Assembly: GCF_024584435.1 (NCBI RefSeq)
Contig: NZ_CP102197.1
Coordinates: 310,001-374,000 of the forward strand
Direction: 5' to 3'
DNA length: 64,000 nt
Source: Schaalia odontolytica
Lineage (GTDB): Bacteria > Actinomycetota > Actinomycetes > Actinomycetales > Actinomycetaceae
Of the stretch, positions 45,943 through 54,381 are shown one piece after another. Every line of letters begins with the position of its first letter. The first letter of the stretch is position 1. The notes beneath the pieces are model-generated. The model saw only the letters and a list, made by a program, of their open reading frames with translations. It was not told the origin of the DNA and ran no database searches. Both the position numbers and the translations under genes were made by a program.

Positions 45943-46440
45943 CTAGTCCAGGCCCACCGCCTCGCGCACGCTCGCCTCCAGGGCGTCGGCCGTGAGCCTG
46001 CCCGCGTCATCCAGCGGGCCCGAGGCCGTCAGGACTGAGAAGAGCCCGTTTTCGCCCCGGCGCACCCACGCCGTGATCGTCGTCCCGTTGCCTGCCTCCA
46101 CCTGGGAATGCAGGACGATCGAGCGGTTGACGAACTCGCTCAGGTGACGCATGAACTGGCCCGGATCGCCCGTCCCACGTCCCGTCAGGGTCGGCCGAGC
46201 CGGGTCCACCCACTCCAGGGCAAAGAGCTGGCCCTCGGCCTCCCAGCGCGCACGCGCCACGTCGTACCACGGGAACACGGTGGGCATGACCTCCCCGTCG
46301 CCGGAAGCGGCCTCCGCGCCAAACGCGTACAGGCCCGATCGTGCGGCGGCCAGCCACCGACCGTCCTCCAGCATCAGGGCGGGGGAGCGGCGCTCGCGGG
46401 AGGGGAGGGCGGACGCGAGAGGGGCAGGCAGAGTCGTCAT
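45943..46440 (-). CDS. conserved hypothetical protein
   Basis: A 165-residue soluble protein with no signal or helices. It has SPALMLEDGRWLAAARSGLYAF, a central TVFPWYDVARARWEAEGQLFALEWVDP and HLSEFVNRSIVLHSQVEAGNGTTITAWVRRGENG. The pattern resembles small actinobacterial proteins of unknown function. It is flanked by TraX (convergent) and the toxin-antitoxin pair (divergent). I cannot assign a function. Confidence 0.65.
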   Translation of the reverse strand: MTTLPAPLASALPSRERRSPALMLEDGRWLAAARSGLYAFGAEAASGDGEVMPTVFPWYDVARARWEAEGQLFALEWVDPARPTLTGRGTGDPGQFMRHLSEFVNRSIVLHSQVEAGNGTTITAWVRRGENGLFSVLTASGPLDDAGRLTADALEASVREAVGLD

Positions 46441-46485
46441 TCGTCGATCGTATCCTTTCGGCAGAAATCGTGCGCACAGGCCTAT

Positions 46486-46511
46486 GCGTACGTGAAAGCG
46501 TACGTTATGAT
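46486..46511 (+). promoter_or_regulatory. toxin-antitoxin promoter with repeated operator half-sites
   Basis: GCGTACGT occurs at 46486-46493 and 46498-46505, 12 bp apart, directly followed by TATGAT (46506-46511), a good -10. Antitoxins of the YefM/Phd family repress their own operon from such short repeated sites. Confidence 0.6.
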
Positions 46512-46531
46512 GGTGGTGGAAAGGGATAATT

Positions 46532-46774
46532 ATGACTGCTGTGAGTGCTACTGCCGCACGCTCGGACCTGTATCGGCTTATCGACACCGTGAATGAGGAG
46601 TCGACTCCGATCACGATCACCGGACGTCGCGGAAACGCTGTCCTCATCGGCGAGGCCGACTGGTCCGCGATTCAGGAAACCCTCTACCTGCAGGGGATTC
46701 CCGGGATGGCGGACAGCCTGAAGGAAGCCGCTCGCGAAGACCTCGACAATGCCCTCGATGACGTGGAGTGGTAG
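46532..46774 (+). CDS. yefM: YefM/Phd-family antitoxin
   Basis: An 80-residue antitoxin. The N-terminal DNA-binding region (VSATAARSDLYRLIDTVNEESTPITITGRRGNAVLIGEADW) is classic YefM, and the acidic C-terminus (EDLDNALDDVEW) wraps the toxin. It neutralises the YoeB-type RNase and represses the operon. The stop is 2 bp from the toxin start. Confidence 0.92.
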   Translation: MTAVSATAARSDLYRLIDTVNEESTPITITGRRGNAVLIGEADWSAIQETLYLQGIPGMADSLKEAAREDLDNALDDVEW

Positions 46775-46776
46775 CG

Positions 46777-47037
46777 ATGTGGCGGGTCGTTTTCTCCAAG
46801 CAGGCCGCGACAGATGCGAAGAAGCTCTTCGCCAGCGGACTCAAGGCGAAAGCTCAGAGCCTCATCAAGGTTCTGACTGAGGATCCGTTTGCGACGCCTC
46901 CCCGCTACGAGCGCCTCGTGGGCGACCTCGCTGGCATGTATTCGCGCAGAATTAACATTCAGCACAGGCTTGTTTACGAGGTCTTCGAAGAGGAACGCAC
47001 TGTCCGCGTCCTGCGCATGTGGACCCATTACGAGTGA
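46777..47037 (+). CDS. yoeB: YoeB/Txe-family toxin
   Basis: An 86-residue ribosome-dependent mRNA endonuclease. The fold signature runs WRVVFSKQAATDAKKL ... RYERLVGDLAGMYSRRINIQHRLVYEVFEE ... VLRMWTHYE, keeping the catalytic Glu, Arg and C-terminal His-Tyr of YoeB. The ATG at 46777 was chosen over a GTG at 46768. It forms a classic type II module with yefM. Confidence 0.92.
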   Translation: MWRVVFSKQAATDAKKLFASGLKAKAQSLIKVLTEDPFATPPRYERLVGDLAGMYSRRINIQHRLVYEVFEEERTVRVLRMWTHYE

Positions 47038-47079
47038 CGCACTGTGCGTCAGCGACCCGAGACTTGAGCGCGGCGAACG

Positions 47080-47277
47080 TGTCAGGATGATCGTGAACAT
47101 CACGGGAGTGACGATGCCGGTGCCCACTCCCTGGACCAGGCGACCGGCCAACAACACTGGGTACGTGGGGGCGAGTGCCGCAACCGTTGCGCCGACGACG
47201 ATTGCGGCAGCGGCCGTGACGAATAGAGAACGCGGTGCGAAACGGCGCTGTAGCCAGCCCGTGATCGGCAGGGGCTG
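47080..47277 (-). pseudogene. fragment of a major-facilitator transporter
   Basis: One minus-strand frame encodes PITGWLQRRFAPRSLFVTA followed by a helix and then LAGRLVQGVGTGIVTPVMFTIIL, which are motifs A and C of drug/proton antiporters. Only about 66 residues resemble the family, and there is no start or downstream portion. The downstream side is occupied by the toxin-antitoxin genes, so the transporter appears to have been deleted when or after they arrived. Confidence 0.65.
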
Positions 47278-47470
47278 CGTCGGGGTGTTCGGCACGCGAA
47301 CGCACCACGGGACTGTAGCGACGATGGGTCGGCCTTCGTAAGCCGACACGGAGGTGAGAACATCCACAGCGGATGGGGGAGTGGGTCACATGCCGAAATC
47401 AATCGGCCACATTGCGGACTGCGGGCATATTCTGGCCTCATATTTGTGAAAAACCACCTCAGGAGGCACG

Positions 47471-48619
47471 ATGGCATCGACGCAGCACACACCGACGGAG
47501 CTTGAGACTGCCGGCGACCAGGTTCTGCCCGCCGCCGACGAGCTAGCCGGTCGTTTCCCCCTGACCCCCAACGCTCACCCGGCGACGCCGCAAGAGTACA
47601 ACGAGATCATGTCGAGCCTGGCCTTCGGCAAGAAGTTCACCGATCACATGGCCCACATGCGCTGGACCCGTGAGGGGGGCTGGGGATGCCGCGAGGTGAT
47701 TCCCTACGGCCCGCTCGAGCTCACCCCTGGAGCCTCCGTCTTCCACTACAGTCAGTCCGTCTTCGAGGGCATCAAGGCCTATAGGCGCGAGGACGGCTCC
47801 GTGTGGACCTTCCGCCCCGGCTTTAACGCGGCCCGCATCAACCATTCGGCGCGCCGCCTGGCCCTTCCCGAGGTGAGTCGGGAGGACTTCGTGGCCTCCC
47901 TCGTTGACTATGTGCGCGCCGACGCCAAATGGGTTCCCGACGCCGATGGCTCCTCGCTCTACCTGCGTCCCTTCATGTTCGCCTCCGAGGAGTTCGTGGG
48001 GGTTCACCCCGCCGACGTCGTCGACTACTACGTCATCGGTTCTCCGTCGGGCCGCTACTTCAAGGACGGTCTGGCGGGCGTGGCCATCTGGGTGGAACGC
48101 GAGTACCACCGCGCAGGCCCGGGCGGAACGGGGAGCGCGAAGGCCGGAGGAAACTACGCCGCGTCGCTGCTGCCCCAGATCCAGGCCGAGGCCAGGGGAT
48201 TCTCCCAGGTGTGCTTCCTGGACACCTACGAGGGCAGGTACCTCGAGGAGCTGGGAGGCATGAACATGTTCGTCGTCATGGCGGACGGGACGGTGCGTAC
48301 CCCCGAGCTTTCCGGCGTCATCCTTGAGGGCGGCACGCGCAGCGCGATCCTGCGCATGCTGCGCGACGAGGGGGTGGACGTGCGCGAGGAGAAGATCGCC
48401 CTGTCACAGGTCGTGGACGGCATCCGCTCGGGCGCGGTCGCCGAGGTCTTCGCGTGCGGCACGGCCGCCGTGGTCACCCCGATCACGCGCCTGGGCAGCG
48501 ATGACTTCGACGTGGAGCTCGAGGTGGGGAATAAGACCCGCGAGATCCACCGGCGTCTCACCGACATTCAGTGGGGCCGCGCCGAGGATCCCTACGGCTG
48601 GACCTACCGTCTGGTCTGA
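47471..48619 (+). CDS. ilvE: branched-chain amino acid aminotransferase
   Basis: A 382-residue fold-type IV PLP enzyme making Val, Leu and Ile from their keto acids. Visible are VFHYSQSVFEGIKAYRREDG, YLRPFMFASEEFVGV, the PLP-Lys in GSAKAGGNYAASL, EELGGMNMFVVM and the phosphate-binding ACGTAAVVTPI. An AGGAGG precedes the ATG. It is single-gene, with its own terminator. Confidence 0.95.
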   Translation: MASTQHTPTELETAGDQVLPAADELAGRFPLTPNAHPATPQEYNEIMSSLAFGKKFTDHMAHMRWTREGGWGCREVIPYGPLELTPGASVFHYSQSVFEGIKAYRREDGSVWTFRPGFNAARINHSARRLALPEVSREDFVASLVDYVRADAKWVPDADGSSLYLRPFMFASEEFVGVHPADVVDYYVIGSPSGRYFKDGLAGVAIWVEREYHRAGPGGTGSAKAGGNYAASLLPQIQAEARGFSQVCFLDTYEGRYLEELGGMNMFVVMADGTVRTPELSGVILEGGTRSAILRMLRDEGVDVREEKIALSQVVDGIRSGAVAEVFACGTAAVVTPITRLGSDDFDVELEVGNKTREIHRRLTDIQWGRAEDPYGWTYRLV

Positions 48620-48633
48620 GCATCAACGGGTGA

Positions 48634-48676
48634 GGGAGCCACGGCCTCGTCGATGAACGAGGCCGTGGCTCCCTTA
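48634..48676 (+). terminator. intrinsic terminator after ilvE
   Basis: A 17-bp perfect stem, GGGAGCCACGGCCTCGT (48634-48650) with its complement (48657-48673), then TTATGT. It shares the CGGCCTCGT...ACGAGGCCG core with the malG terminator. Confidence 0.87.
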
Positions 48677-48726
48677 TGTGGCGACAATGCGATAACAATC
48701 CTTCGTGACAGTGGTGTCAGATTGTA

Positions 48727-48744
48727 ACTAAGGTTATCCTTGGT
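48727..48744 (+). promoter_or_regulatory. iron-box-like palindrome before the ABC exporter pair
   Basis: ACTAAGG-TTAT-CCTTGGT is an inverted repeat with one mismatch, 36 bp before the exporter start. It resembles DtxR/IdeR boxes (TTAGGTTAGCCTAACCTAA) at 11 of 17 aligned positions. GTGACA (48705-48710) is a possible -35. Iron control of the exporter is a hypothesis from this similarity. Confidence 0.45.
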
Positions 48745-48779
48745 TCGGTACTCGTGTGCGTCATGTTGATAGGAGAACA

Positions 48780-50381
48780 ATGAAACGCGCGATCGTTGTC
48801 GTCTGCTCGTGGGCAGCGGCTCTCTGCCTGGTGCTGGCCTACCTGGCAATCGGCTGGGGCGTCGACGATATTACGACACAGCATCGCTGGTCAACGTGGT
48901 GGATCGCCGTGGCCGGGGCGCTGGGATCAGGTGTCTGTGCGTGGGCGGTCAGCGCCCTCGGCGCCTCGCAGATGAACCAGTTGGAGCCGACCCTGCGCCA
49001 CTCCATGATTCGCCAGGTCTTTGCGCTGGGACCCTCGCAGCGCACGAACGAGCGCGCCGGCCGCGTCGTCAACTCCGCCACCGACGGCGTCGAGCGCGTC
49101 GCCGCATACAAGGGCATCTTCCTCGCCCCCATGATCGCTTCGCTCACGACCCCGATCCTCGTCGTCATTCTCGTCGCGCTGACGATCGACCCGGCCTCGG
49201 GCGGCTTCCTCGCGATCGCGATCCCGCTGGTCCCGATCTGCGTCATGGGCTTCCGCACGGCATTTAAGCCGGTGTCCTCTCGATACCGTCACGCCTCGCG
49301 CCAGCTCGCCGCCAAGGAACTCGACGCCATCCAGGGCCTGGGCGACCTGGCCCTCATGAACGCCGGCAAGGACATGGGCAAGCGCCTGGCCGAGGCCGCC
49401 GAAGAGGTCCGCTCGAAGGTCATGAGCTACCTGGCCGGCAACCAGCTGATCCTCCTCGTCATCGACTCCGTCTTCTCCCTCGGCATGATCACCGGCGCGA
49501 TCGCGCTGGCCCTCATCCGCTACCAGCAGGGAGCCATCAGCGTCGGCGAGGGCATCTCCCTCGTGCTGCTCTCCTCGATCATGCTCGACCCGCTGGACCG
49601 CATCGGCCAGTTCTTCTACATCGGCATGGGTGGCATCGCGGCCAACAAGGAGATCAAGAAGTTCATCAAGCAGACCCCGCCCGTCTCGGACGCCAAGGGC
49701 GTGAAGGCCCCGGCCATCCCGCCCCAGCGCGGCGAGATCAGTCTGTCGAATGTCTCGTTCTCCTACGCGAAGGACACCCCGGTCCTGAAGGGTGCGAACC
49801 TGACCCTCACCCAGGGCGAGCACGTCGCGCTCGCCGGCCCCTCGGGCGCCGGCAAGTCAACGATCTCGGCCCTGCTGCAGGGATTCCTGCGTCCCGGGCG
49901 AGGCCGCGTGAGCATCAACGGCGTCGACCTGGCCACCGCACCCCTGTCGTGGGTTCGCGCCCAGAGCGCGGTCGTTGAGCAGACCACCTACCTCTTCTCC
50001 GCCACGCTGCGTGACAACCTCCTCCTGGCCGCCCCCGCGGCCACGGACGACCAGCTCATCGAGGCCCTGCGCGCCGCGCACCTGGGCGAGTTCTATGACT
50101 CCCTTCCCGGCGGCCTCGATGCTCGCGTGGGCGCGCGAGGCTTGGCTGTGTCTGGCGGCGAGGCCCAGCGCATCGCGATCGCCCGCGCCTTCCTGAAGAA
50201 CGCGTCGATCATGATCCTGGATGAGCCCACCGCCCACGTGGACCTGGCCTCCGAACGAGAGATCCTCGCATCCCTGGAGACTGTGTGTGCCGGGCGCACC
50301 ACCCTGACGATCTCTCACCGAGACGCCACGATCAAGGGGGCCGACCGCGTCGCGACGCTGCAGGAAGGAACGATTCGATGA
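48780..50381 (+). CDS. ABC exporter half-transporter, subunit 1
   Basis: A 533-residue fused permease/ATPase with about five or six helices in residues 1-290. The ATPase domain has Walker A GPSGAGKST, a degenerate signature VSGGEAQR, Walker B IMILDEPTAHVD and TISHRDA. The ATG at 48780 follows AGGAG. It overlaps subunit 2 in ATGA, so the two form a heterodimer. The organisation resembles CydDC and the YbtPQ/IrtAB siderophore group; substrate not determinable. Confidence 0.85.
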   Translation: MKRAIVVVCSWAAALCLVLAYLAIGWGVDDITTQHRWSTWWIAVAGALGSGVCAWAVSALGASQMNQLEPTLRHSMIRQVFALGPSQRTNERAGRVVNSATDGVERVAAYKGIFLAPMIASLTTPILVVILVALTIDPASGGFLAIAIPLVPICVMGFRTAFKPVSSRYRHASRQLAAKELDAIQGLGDLALMNAGKDMGKRLAEAAEEVRSKVMSYLAGNQLILLVIDSVFSLGMITGAIALALIRYQQGAISVGEGISLVLLSSIMLDPLDRIGQFFYIGMGGIAANKEIKKFIKQTPPVSDAKGVKAPAIPPQRGEISLSNVSFSYAKDTPVLKGANLTLTQGEHVALAGPSGAGKSTISALLQGFLRPGRGRVSINGVDLATAPLSWVRAQSAVVEQTTYLFSATLRDNLLLAAPAATDDQLIEALRAAHLGEFYDSLPGGLDARVGARGLAVSGGEAQRIAIARAFLKNASIMILDEPTAHVDLASEREILASLETVCAGRTTLTISHRDATIKGADRVATLQEGTIR

Positions 50382-52141
50382 CCCGCAGGCAACTCTCCCT
50401 TCGACTCCTGTCGATCACGCGCCGCGTGCTACCGCCGCTGGCCGCGTCCATCGCCGCTCGCATCGTCTTCCTCACGATCGGCATCGCCCTGTTCGCCCTG
50501 GGTGGCTGGGCCGTAGCCGGCCTCGCGTCGGGGGAGAGCACCTGGGGCATCGCTCTGGTGATCGCGTGCGCGGTCGTCCTGAGCCTCCTCAAAGGCCTGG
50601 CCCGCTACCTCGAGCAGTTCGCCGGTCACTTCGTGGCCTTCCACTCGCTGGCGATGCTGCGCAACTACTTCTACGACCAGCTCGAGCCCCAGGCTCCCGC
50701 GGGCACGGATCGCCTGGATTCGGGCGACATCATGAACCGCGTGACCAAGGACATCGACCGCGTCGAGGTCTTCTTCGCCCACACGCTGGCCCCCGTGACC
50801 ACGGCCATCATCGTCCCGATCCTGTCGGTCGTGTGGATGGGTGTCGCGGCGTCCTGGACGCTGGCCGCCGTGCTGGCGCCCTTCCTGTTCGTCGTCGGCG
50901 CCGTCGTGCCCTTCCTCGGGGCGGGAGCGACCGCCCGCGCCGCCCGCGAGCTGCGCGAGGCACGCGGCGCGATTGCCGCCCACGTCACCGACTCCGTGCA
51001 GGGGGTGCGTGAGGTCCTCGCCTTCGGTGCGCAGGAGCGCCGCGAGGCCGAGATGAGCACCATCGAGGAACGCATCAGCGCAGCCATGAAGACGCAGGGC
51101 CGCTGGATTGCGCTGCGCCGTGGCCTCAACCAAGCTGCTGTCGCCCTCGGTGTCGTCACGGTCGCCATGGTGGCCGGCGCCGACGTGCTCGCGGGCTCCC
51201 TGACCCTGCCGCAGGCCGGGATGGCGGTGGGCGTTGCGATGGGCGCCTTCGGACCGGTCCTCGCGGTCGAGGAGTTCGCCGCGGACCTGGACCAGGCCTT
51301 CGCGTCGGCCGCCCGCGTCTTCGCGATCACCGACTGTGCTCCCGTCGTGTCCGACCCGGCCGAGCCCAAGGCCCTGACCGCCGGCGACATCGAGATCACC
51401 GACGTGACCTTCTCCTACCCGGTGGAGGGGGACGAGGCTCTGCCAGCCCCCACGGTCCTTGATGGCGTCAGCATCCGCATCCCCGCCGGGAAGCGCACCG
51501 CCATCGTGGGCGCCTCCGGCTCGGGCAAGTCGACGCTGGCCTCGCTGCTGACCCGCACCTGGGATCCGGCCTCGGGCGCGGTCGCCATCAATGGAACGAA
51601 CGTGGCCGAGGTGTCCCTGTCCGACCTGCGCGCCACGGTTGCCTCCGCGCCCCAGCGCCCCTACCTGTTCAACGACACCCTGCGCGCCAACCTGCTGCTG
51701 GCCGCTCCGGGGGCGAGCGAGGAGGACCTCGAGCGCGCGCTGGAGGCCGTGGACCTCACCGGCTGGCTGGCAACGGAAAAGGACGGCCTGGACACGGTCG
51801 TCGGCGACATGGGCGAACGCCTCTCGGGCGGCCAGCGTCAGCGCCTGGCCCTGGCCCGCGCGCTCCTGCGCGACGCCCCGATCTACGTCTTCGACGAGGC
51901 AACGAGCCAGGTCGACCCAGCTACCGAGGCGCGCGTGCGTGAGGGTATCGCCCGCGTGGCGCGCGGGCGCACCATCGTCGAGATCGCCCACCGCATCAGC
52001 GCCGTTCGCGACGCCGACCTGATCGTCGTCATGGACGCTGGCCGCGTCGTCGAGACCGGCACCTACGCCGAACTGCGCGAGCGCGGCGGCGCGCTCGCCG
52101 CCCTCGAGGCGCGCGAAACCAACGATCAACCCGATACCTGA
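50378..52141 (+). CDS. ABC exporter half-transporter, subunit 2
   Basis: A 587-residue partner of the preceding gene. Helices occupy residues 15-300. NRVTKDIDRVEVFFAHTLAPV is a conserved coupling region. The ATPase has Walker A GASGSGKST, canonical LSGGQRQR and Walker B IYVFDEATSQVD, so one of the two nucleotide sites is probably the fully active one. A weak hairpin with 8-bp arms (GCGGGGGA/TCCCCCGC near 52156-52187) may end the transcript. Confidence 0.86.
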   Translation: MTRRQLSLRLLSITRRVLPPLAASIAARIVFLTIGIALFALGGWAVAGLASGESTWGIALVIACAVVLSLLKGLARYLEQFAGHFVAFHSLAMLRNYFYDQLEPQAPAGTDRLDSGDIMNRVTKDIDRVEVFFAHTLAPVTTAIIVPILSVVWMGVAASWTLAAVLAPFLFVVGAVVPFLGAGATARAARELREARGAIAAHVTDSVQGVREVLAFGAQERREAEMSTIEERISAAMKTQGRWIALRRGLNQAAVALGVVTVAMVAGADVLAGSLTLPQAGMAVGVAMGAFGPVLAVEEFAADLDQAFASAARVFAITDCAPVVSDPAEPKALTAGDIEITDVTFSYPVEGDEALPAPTVLDGVSIRIPAGKRTAIVGASGSGKSTLASLLTRTWDPASGAVAINGTNVAEVSLSDLRATVASAPQRPYLFNDTLRANLLLAAPGASEEDLERALEAVDLTGWLATEKDGLDTVVGDMGERLSGGQRQRLALARALLRDAPIYVFDEATSQVDPATEARVREGIARVARGRTIVEIAHRISAVRDADLIVVMDAGRVVETGTYAELRERGGALAALEARETNDQPDT

Positions 52142-52222
52142 GAGGCGCGGTAGATGCGGGGGATGGGGCTACGGCCTCGTCCCCCGCGTCGTTGTGCGCC
52201 CGTTACCGATAGGATGCGACCT

Positions 52223-53440
52223 ATGGAAAGACTGATCGGCTGGACGAAAGCTGACGCGTGGGGTTCCACGAACGCGATCCCCGAGTTCCTCGGCGACGCG
52301 GCCGGGGACGAACCGGTTTCCGAGGTCTGGTTCGGGGCGCACCCCGACGGCCCCACGCTGCTGACGGGCGGGCAGACCCTGGCCGAGCACATCGGAAGGG
52401 ACCCCAAGGGCGCGCTCGGCGGCGGGCTCCTTTACGCCTTCGGCCCGACCCTGCCCTTCCTGGCCAAGATCATCGCCCCCGCGCAGACCCTGTCCCTGCA
52501 GGTCCATCCGACCAAGGAGATTGCCCGGGAGGGATATCTGCGCGAGGAGGTCCTGGGGGTCGCGCGCACGGACAAGAGGCGCGTCTACCGGGATATGAAC
52601 CACAAGCCAGAGATGATCTACGCGCTCACTGAATTCAGCGCGCTCGTGGGTTTCCGCGTGCCGCGCAAGGCCCGTCAGCTGCTCGTCGGCCTCGAGGGGG
52701 AGCTCGCGGAGCGCCTGCGCCACCGCCTCAAACTCTCAACGGTGCGCGGGGGACTGCGTTCCCTGGCCACCTGGCTCTTCGACGAGGATTCTCCCGCCAC
52801 CCCCGAGCGGGTCGCCGAGTTTGTGGCGGCCTGCGAGGCGCGCCTGGCCTCGGGCAGCTCCCCGTCCCCGCGCACCGACGAGCTCGTGAGCGTCCTGGGG
52901 GAGAAGCACCCGGGCGACCCGGGCATCATCGTCGCATTCCTCATGAATCCCGTGTCGCTGCGTCCGGGCGAAGCCGTCTACATTCCCCCGCGCCAGATCC
53001 ACGCCTACCAGTCGGGCCTGGGCATTGAAGTCATGGCTTCCTCGGACAACGTCGTGCGTGCCGGGCTCACCCGCAAGTACGTGGACTCCGCCCAGCTCGT
53101 GGAGATCACCGAGTTTTCGGCCCTGCCGCCCGTGCGTGTAGCCCCCGAGCATCCCTCGGCCACGACGGACCGCTATCTGGCTCCCGCCCAGGAGTTCGAG
53201 CTGTCCGTGACCACCCTGGCGCCGGGCAGGCACTCCAGCCGTGTCGATGAGGTTGCGATTCCCGGGGAGGGGCCGCGCATCGTCATCGCCACCTCGGGCG
53301 TCGTTACTCTGCACGTGAGCGAGGACCAGGGCGGGCACAGCGTCGAGCTGAGCCGCGGCCAGGCCCTCTTCGTGTCGGCCGCCGAGCGGCGGCTGTGGGC
53401 GTATGGGAGCGGGTCCTTCGTTCAGGTCGGCGCGCCCTGA
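52223..53440 (+). CDS. manA: mannose-6-phosphate isomerase
   Basis: A 405-residue type I phosphomannose isomerase interconverting fructose-6-P and mannose-6-P for glycan synthesis. Zinc-site motifs are visible: LSLQVHPTKEIA, NHKPEMIYALTEF and VYIPPRQIHAYQSGLGIEVMASSDNVVRAGLT. A C-terminal cupin follows. The ATG at 52223 gives MERLIGWTKADAWGS, a typical start. It could support the glycan block at 29.5 kb, though it is not linked to it. Confidence 0.92.
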   Translation: MERLIGWTKADAWGSTNAIPEFLGDAAGDEPVSEVWFGAHPDGPTLLTGGQTLAEHIGRDPKGALGGGLLYAFGPTLPFLAKIIAPAQTLSLQVHPTKEIAREGYLREEVLGVARTDKRRVYRDMNHKPEMIYALTEFSALVGFRVPRKARQLLVGLEGELAERLRHRLKLSTVRGGLRSLATWLFDEDSPATPERVAEFVAACEARLASGSSPSPRTDELVSVLGEKHPGDPGIIVAFLMNPVSLRPGEAVYIPPRQIHAYQSGLGIEVMASSDNVVRAGLTRKYVDSAQLVEITEFSALPPVRVAPEHPSATTDRYLAPAQEFELSVTTLAPGRHSSRVDEVAIPGEGPRIVIATSGVVTLHVSEDQGGHSVELSRGQALFVSAAERRLWAYGSGSFVQVGAP

Positions 53441-53603
53441 TCGCCTCGCTGCGCCCGAGCCGAGGCGGGGCGTTCGCCGTCGTGATTGTCAAGTTGTCCC
53501 ACGGAGTGATCGTGGTTGGTGGGAAACTCTTGTTGTCTGCGAGGAAACCCATAAAATAGGCGTCGGGTCTCATCTCCGCTCGCTGCGACGAGGCCCGACT
53601 GTC

Positions 53604-53650
53604 AATCGCAGTGCGGGTACCGCGTGGGGGTGCCCGCACTGCGATTCTTT
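53604..53650. terminator. bidirectional terminator between manA and the amidotransferase gene
   Basis: Perfect 14-bp arms (AATCGCAGTGCGGG at 53604-53617, complement at 53633-53646) followed by CTTTCT on the plus strand, between convergent genes. The 160 bp between manA and this hairpin show no gene. Confidence 0.75.
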
Positions 53651-53655
53651 CTCGC

Positions 53656-54348
53656 CTAGAAGACCCCCGACGCCCAGTCGGCGAGCGTCTTGCAGGTCGA
53701 GGCCAGCTCCCCCTCGTGGGCGTCGTACCCGGCAACGATCTGCTCGGTGTCAACCGCCTCGTTGCCGCTTGCCCACACGATTGCTGTCTCCCGGGTAACC
53801 TCGGGGTGGAACTGGATGCCCAGGGCGGACCCGTAGGAAAAGATCTGCGTGTACTTGTGCGAGCGCGCCCACTCGCGTGCCCCCGGGGGCAACTGCGTGA
53901 TGGCGTCGGAGTGATCGGCGAACACCGCGTGGGTCGAGGCCAAGGCCATGCGCAGGGGGACGGCTCCGCCCCCGCCCGCCTGGTCGTTGGTGCCCCAGGC
54001 CAGGGAGATGATGCCGCACTCGGGGCCTGCGGGGTCACTGACCGTGACGCTCCCGCCGAAGGTCGCGGCAATCAGCTGGGCACCCAGGCAAATGCCGAGC
54101 ACCCGGATGTTTGCGCGTACGCATCGGCGCACGAGCTCGCGCTCGGCTTCCAGCCACGGGAAGGCCTCGTCGTCGTAGACGTTCGCGCGCCCGCCGAGCA
54201 GAATCAGGGCGCCCGGCAGGGGAGCGGCGGCCAGGTCACGGAGGCGTTGTGGGGTCTCCCAGGCGCGCAGCACCTCGTGATCGCCGAGGAAGGCGGAGAG
54301 CTGACCCGCCGGGACGATCGGGTCGTTTTGAATCACGAGGACGCTCAT
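53656..54348 (-). CDS. class I glutamine amidotransferase domain protein
   Basis: A 230-residue stand-alone amidotransferase. The nucleophile elbow is VLGICLGAQLIAATFGG (Cys about residue 86) and the His-Glu pair lies in GIQFHPEVTRE. It resembles the GMP-synthase-like GATase1 group, some of which hydrolyse gamma-glutamyl compounds or carboxamides rather than serve a synthetase. No partner enzyme is adjacent, so the acceptor is unknown. Confidence 0.85.
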   Translation of the reverse strand: MSVLVIQNDPIVPAGQLSAFLGDHEVLRAWETPQRLRDLAAAPLPGALILLGGRANVYDDEAFPWLEAERELVRRCVRANIRVLGICLGAQLIAATFGGSVTVSDPAGPECGIISLAWGTNDQAGGGGAVPLRMALASTHAVFADHSDAITQLPPGAREWARSHKYTQIFSYGSALGIQFHPEVTRETAIVWASGNEAVDTEQIVAGYDAHEGELASTCKTLADWASGVF

Positions 54349-54381
54349 ACGCCAATTGTAGGTGTGATCACGCGCCGGTAC

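Noticed and set aside
52156..52187. strong terminator after the ABC exporter pair
   Set aside because: The hairpin has only 8-bp arms and a long loop without a T-run, so it is mentioned under the gene but not listed as a confident terminator.
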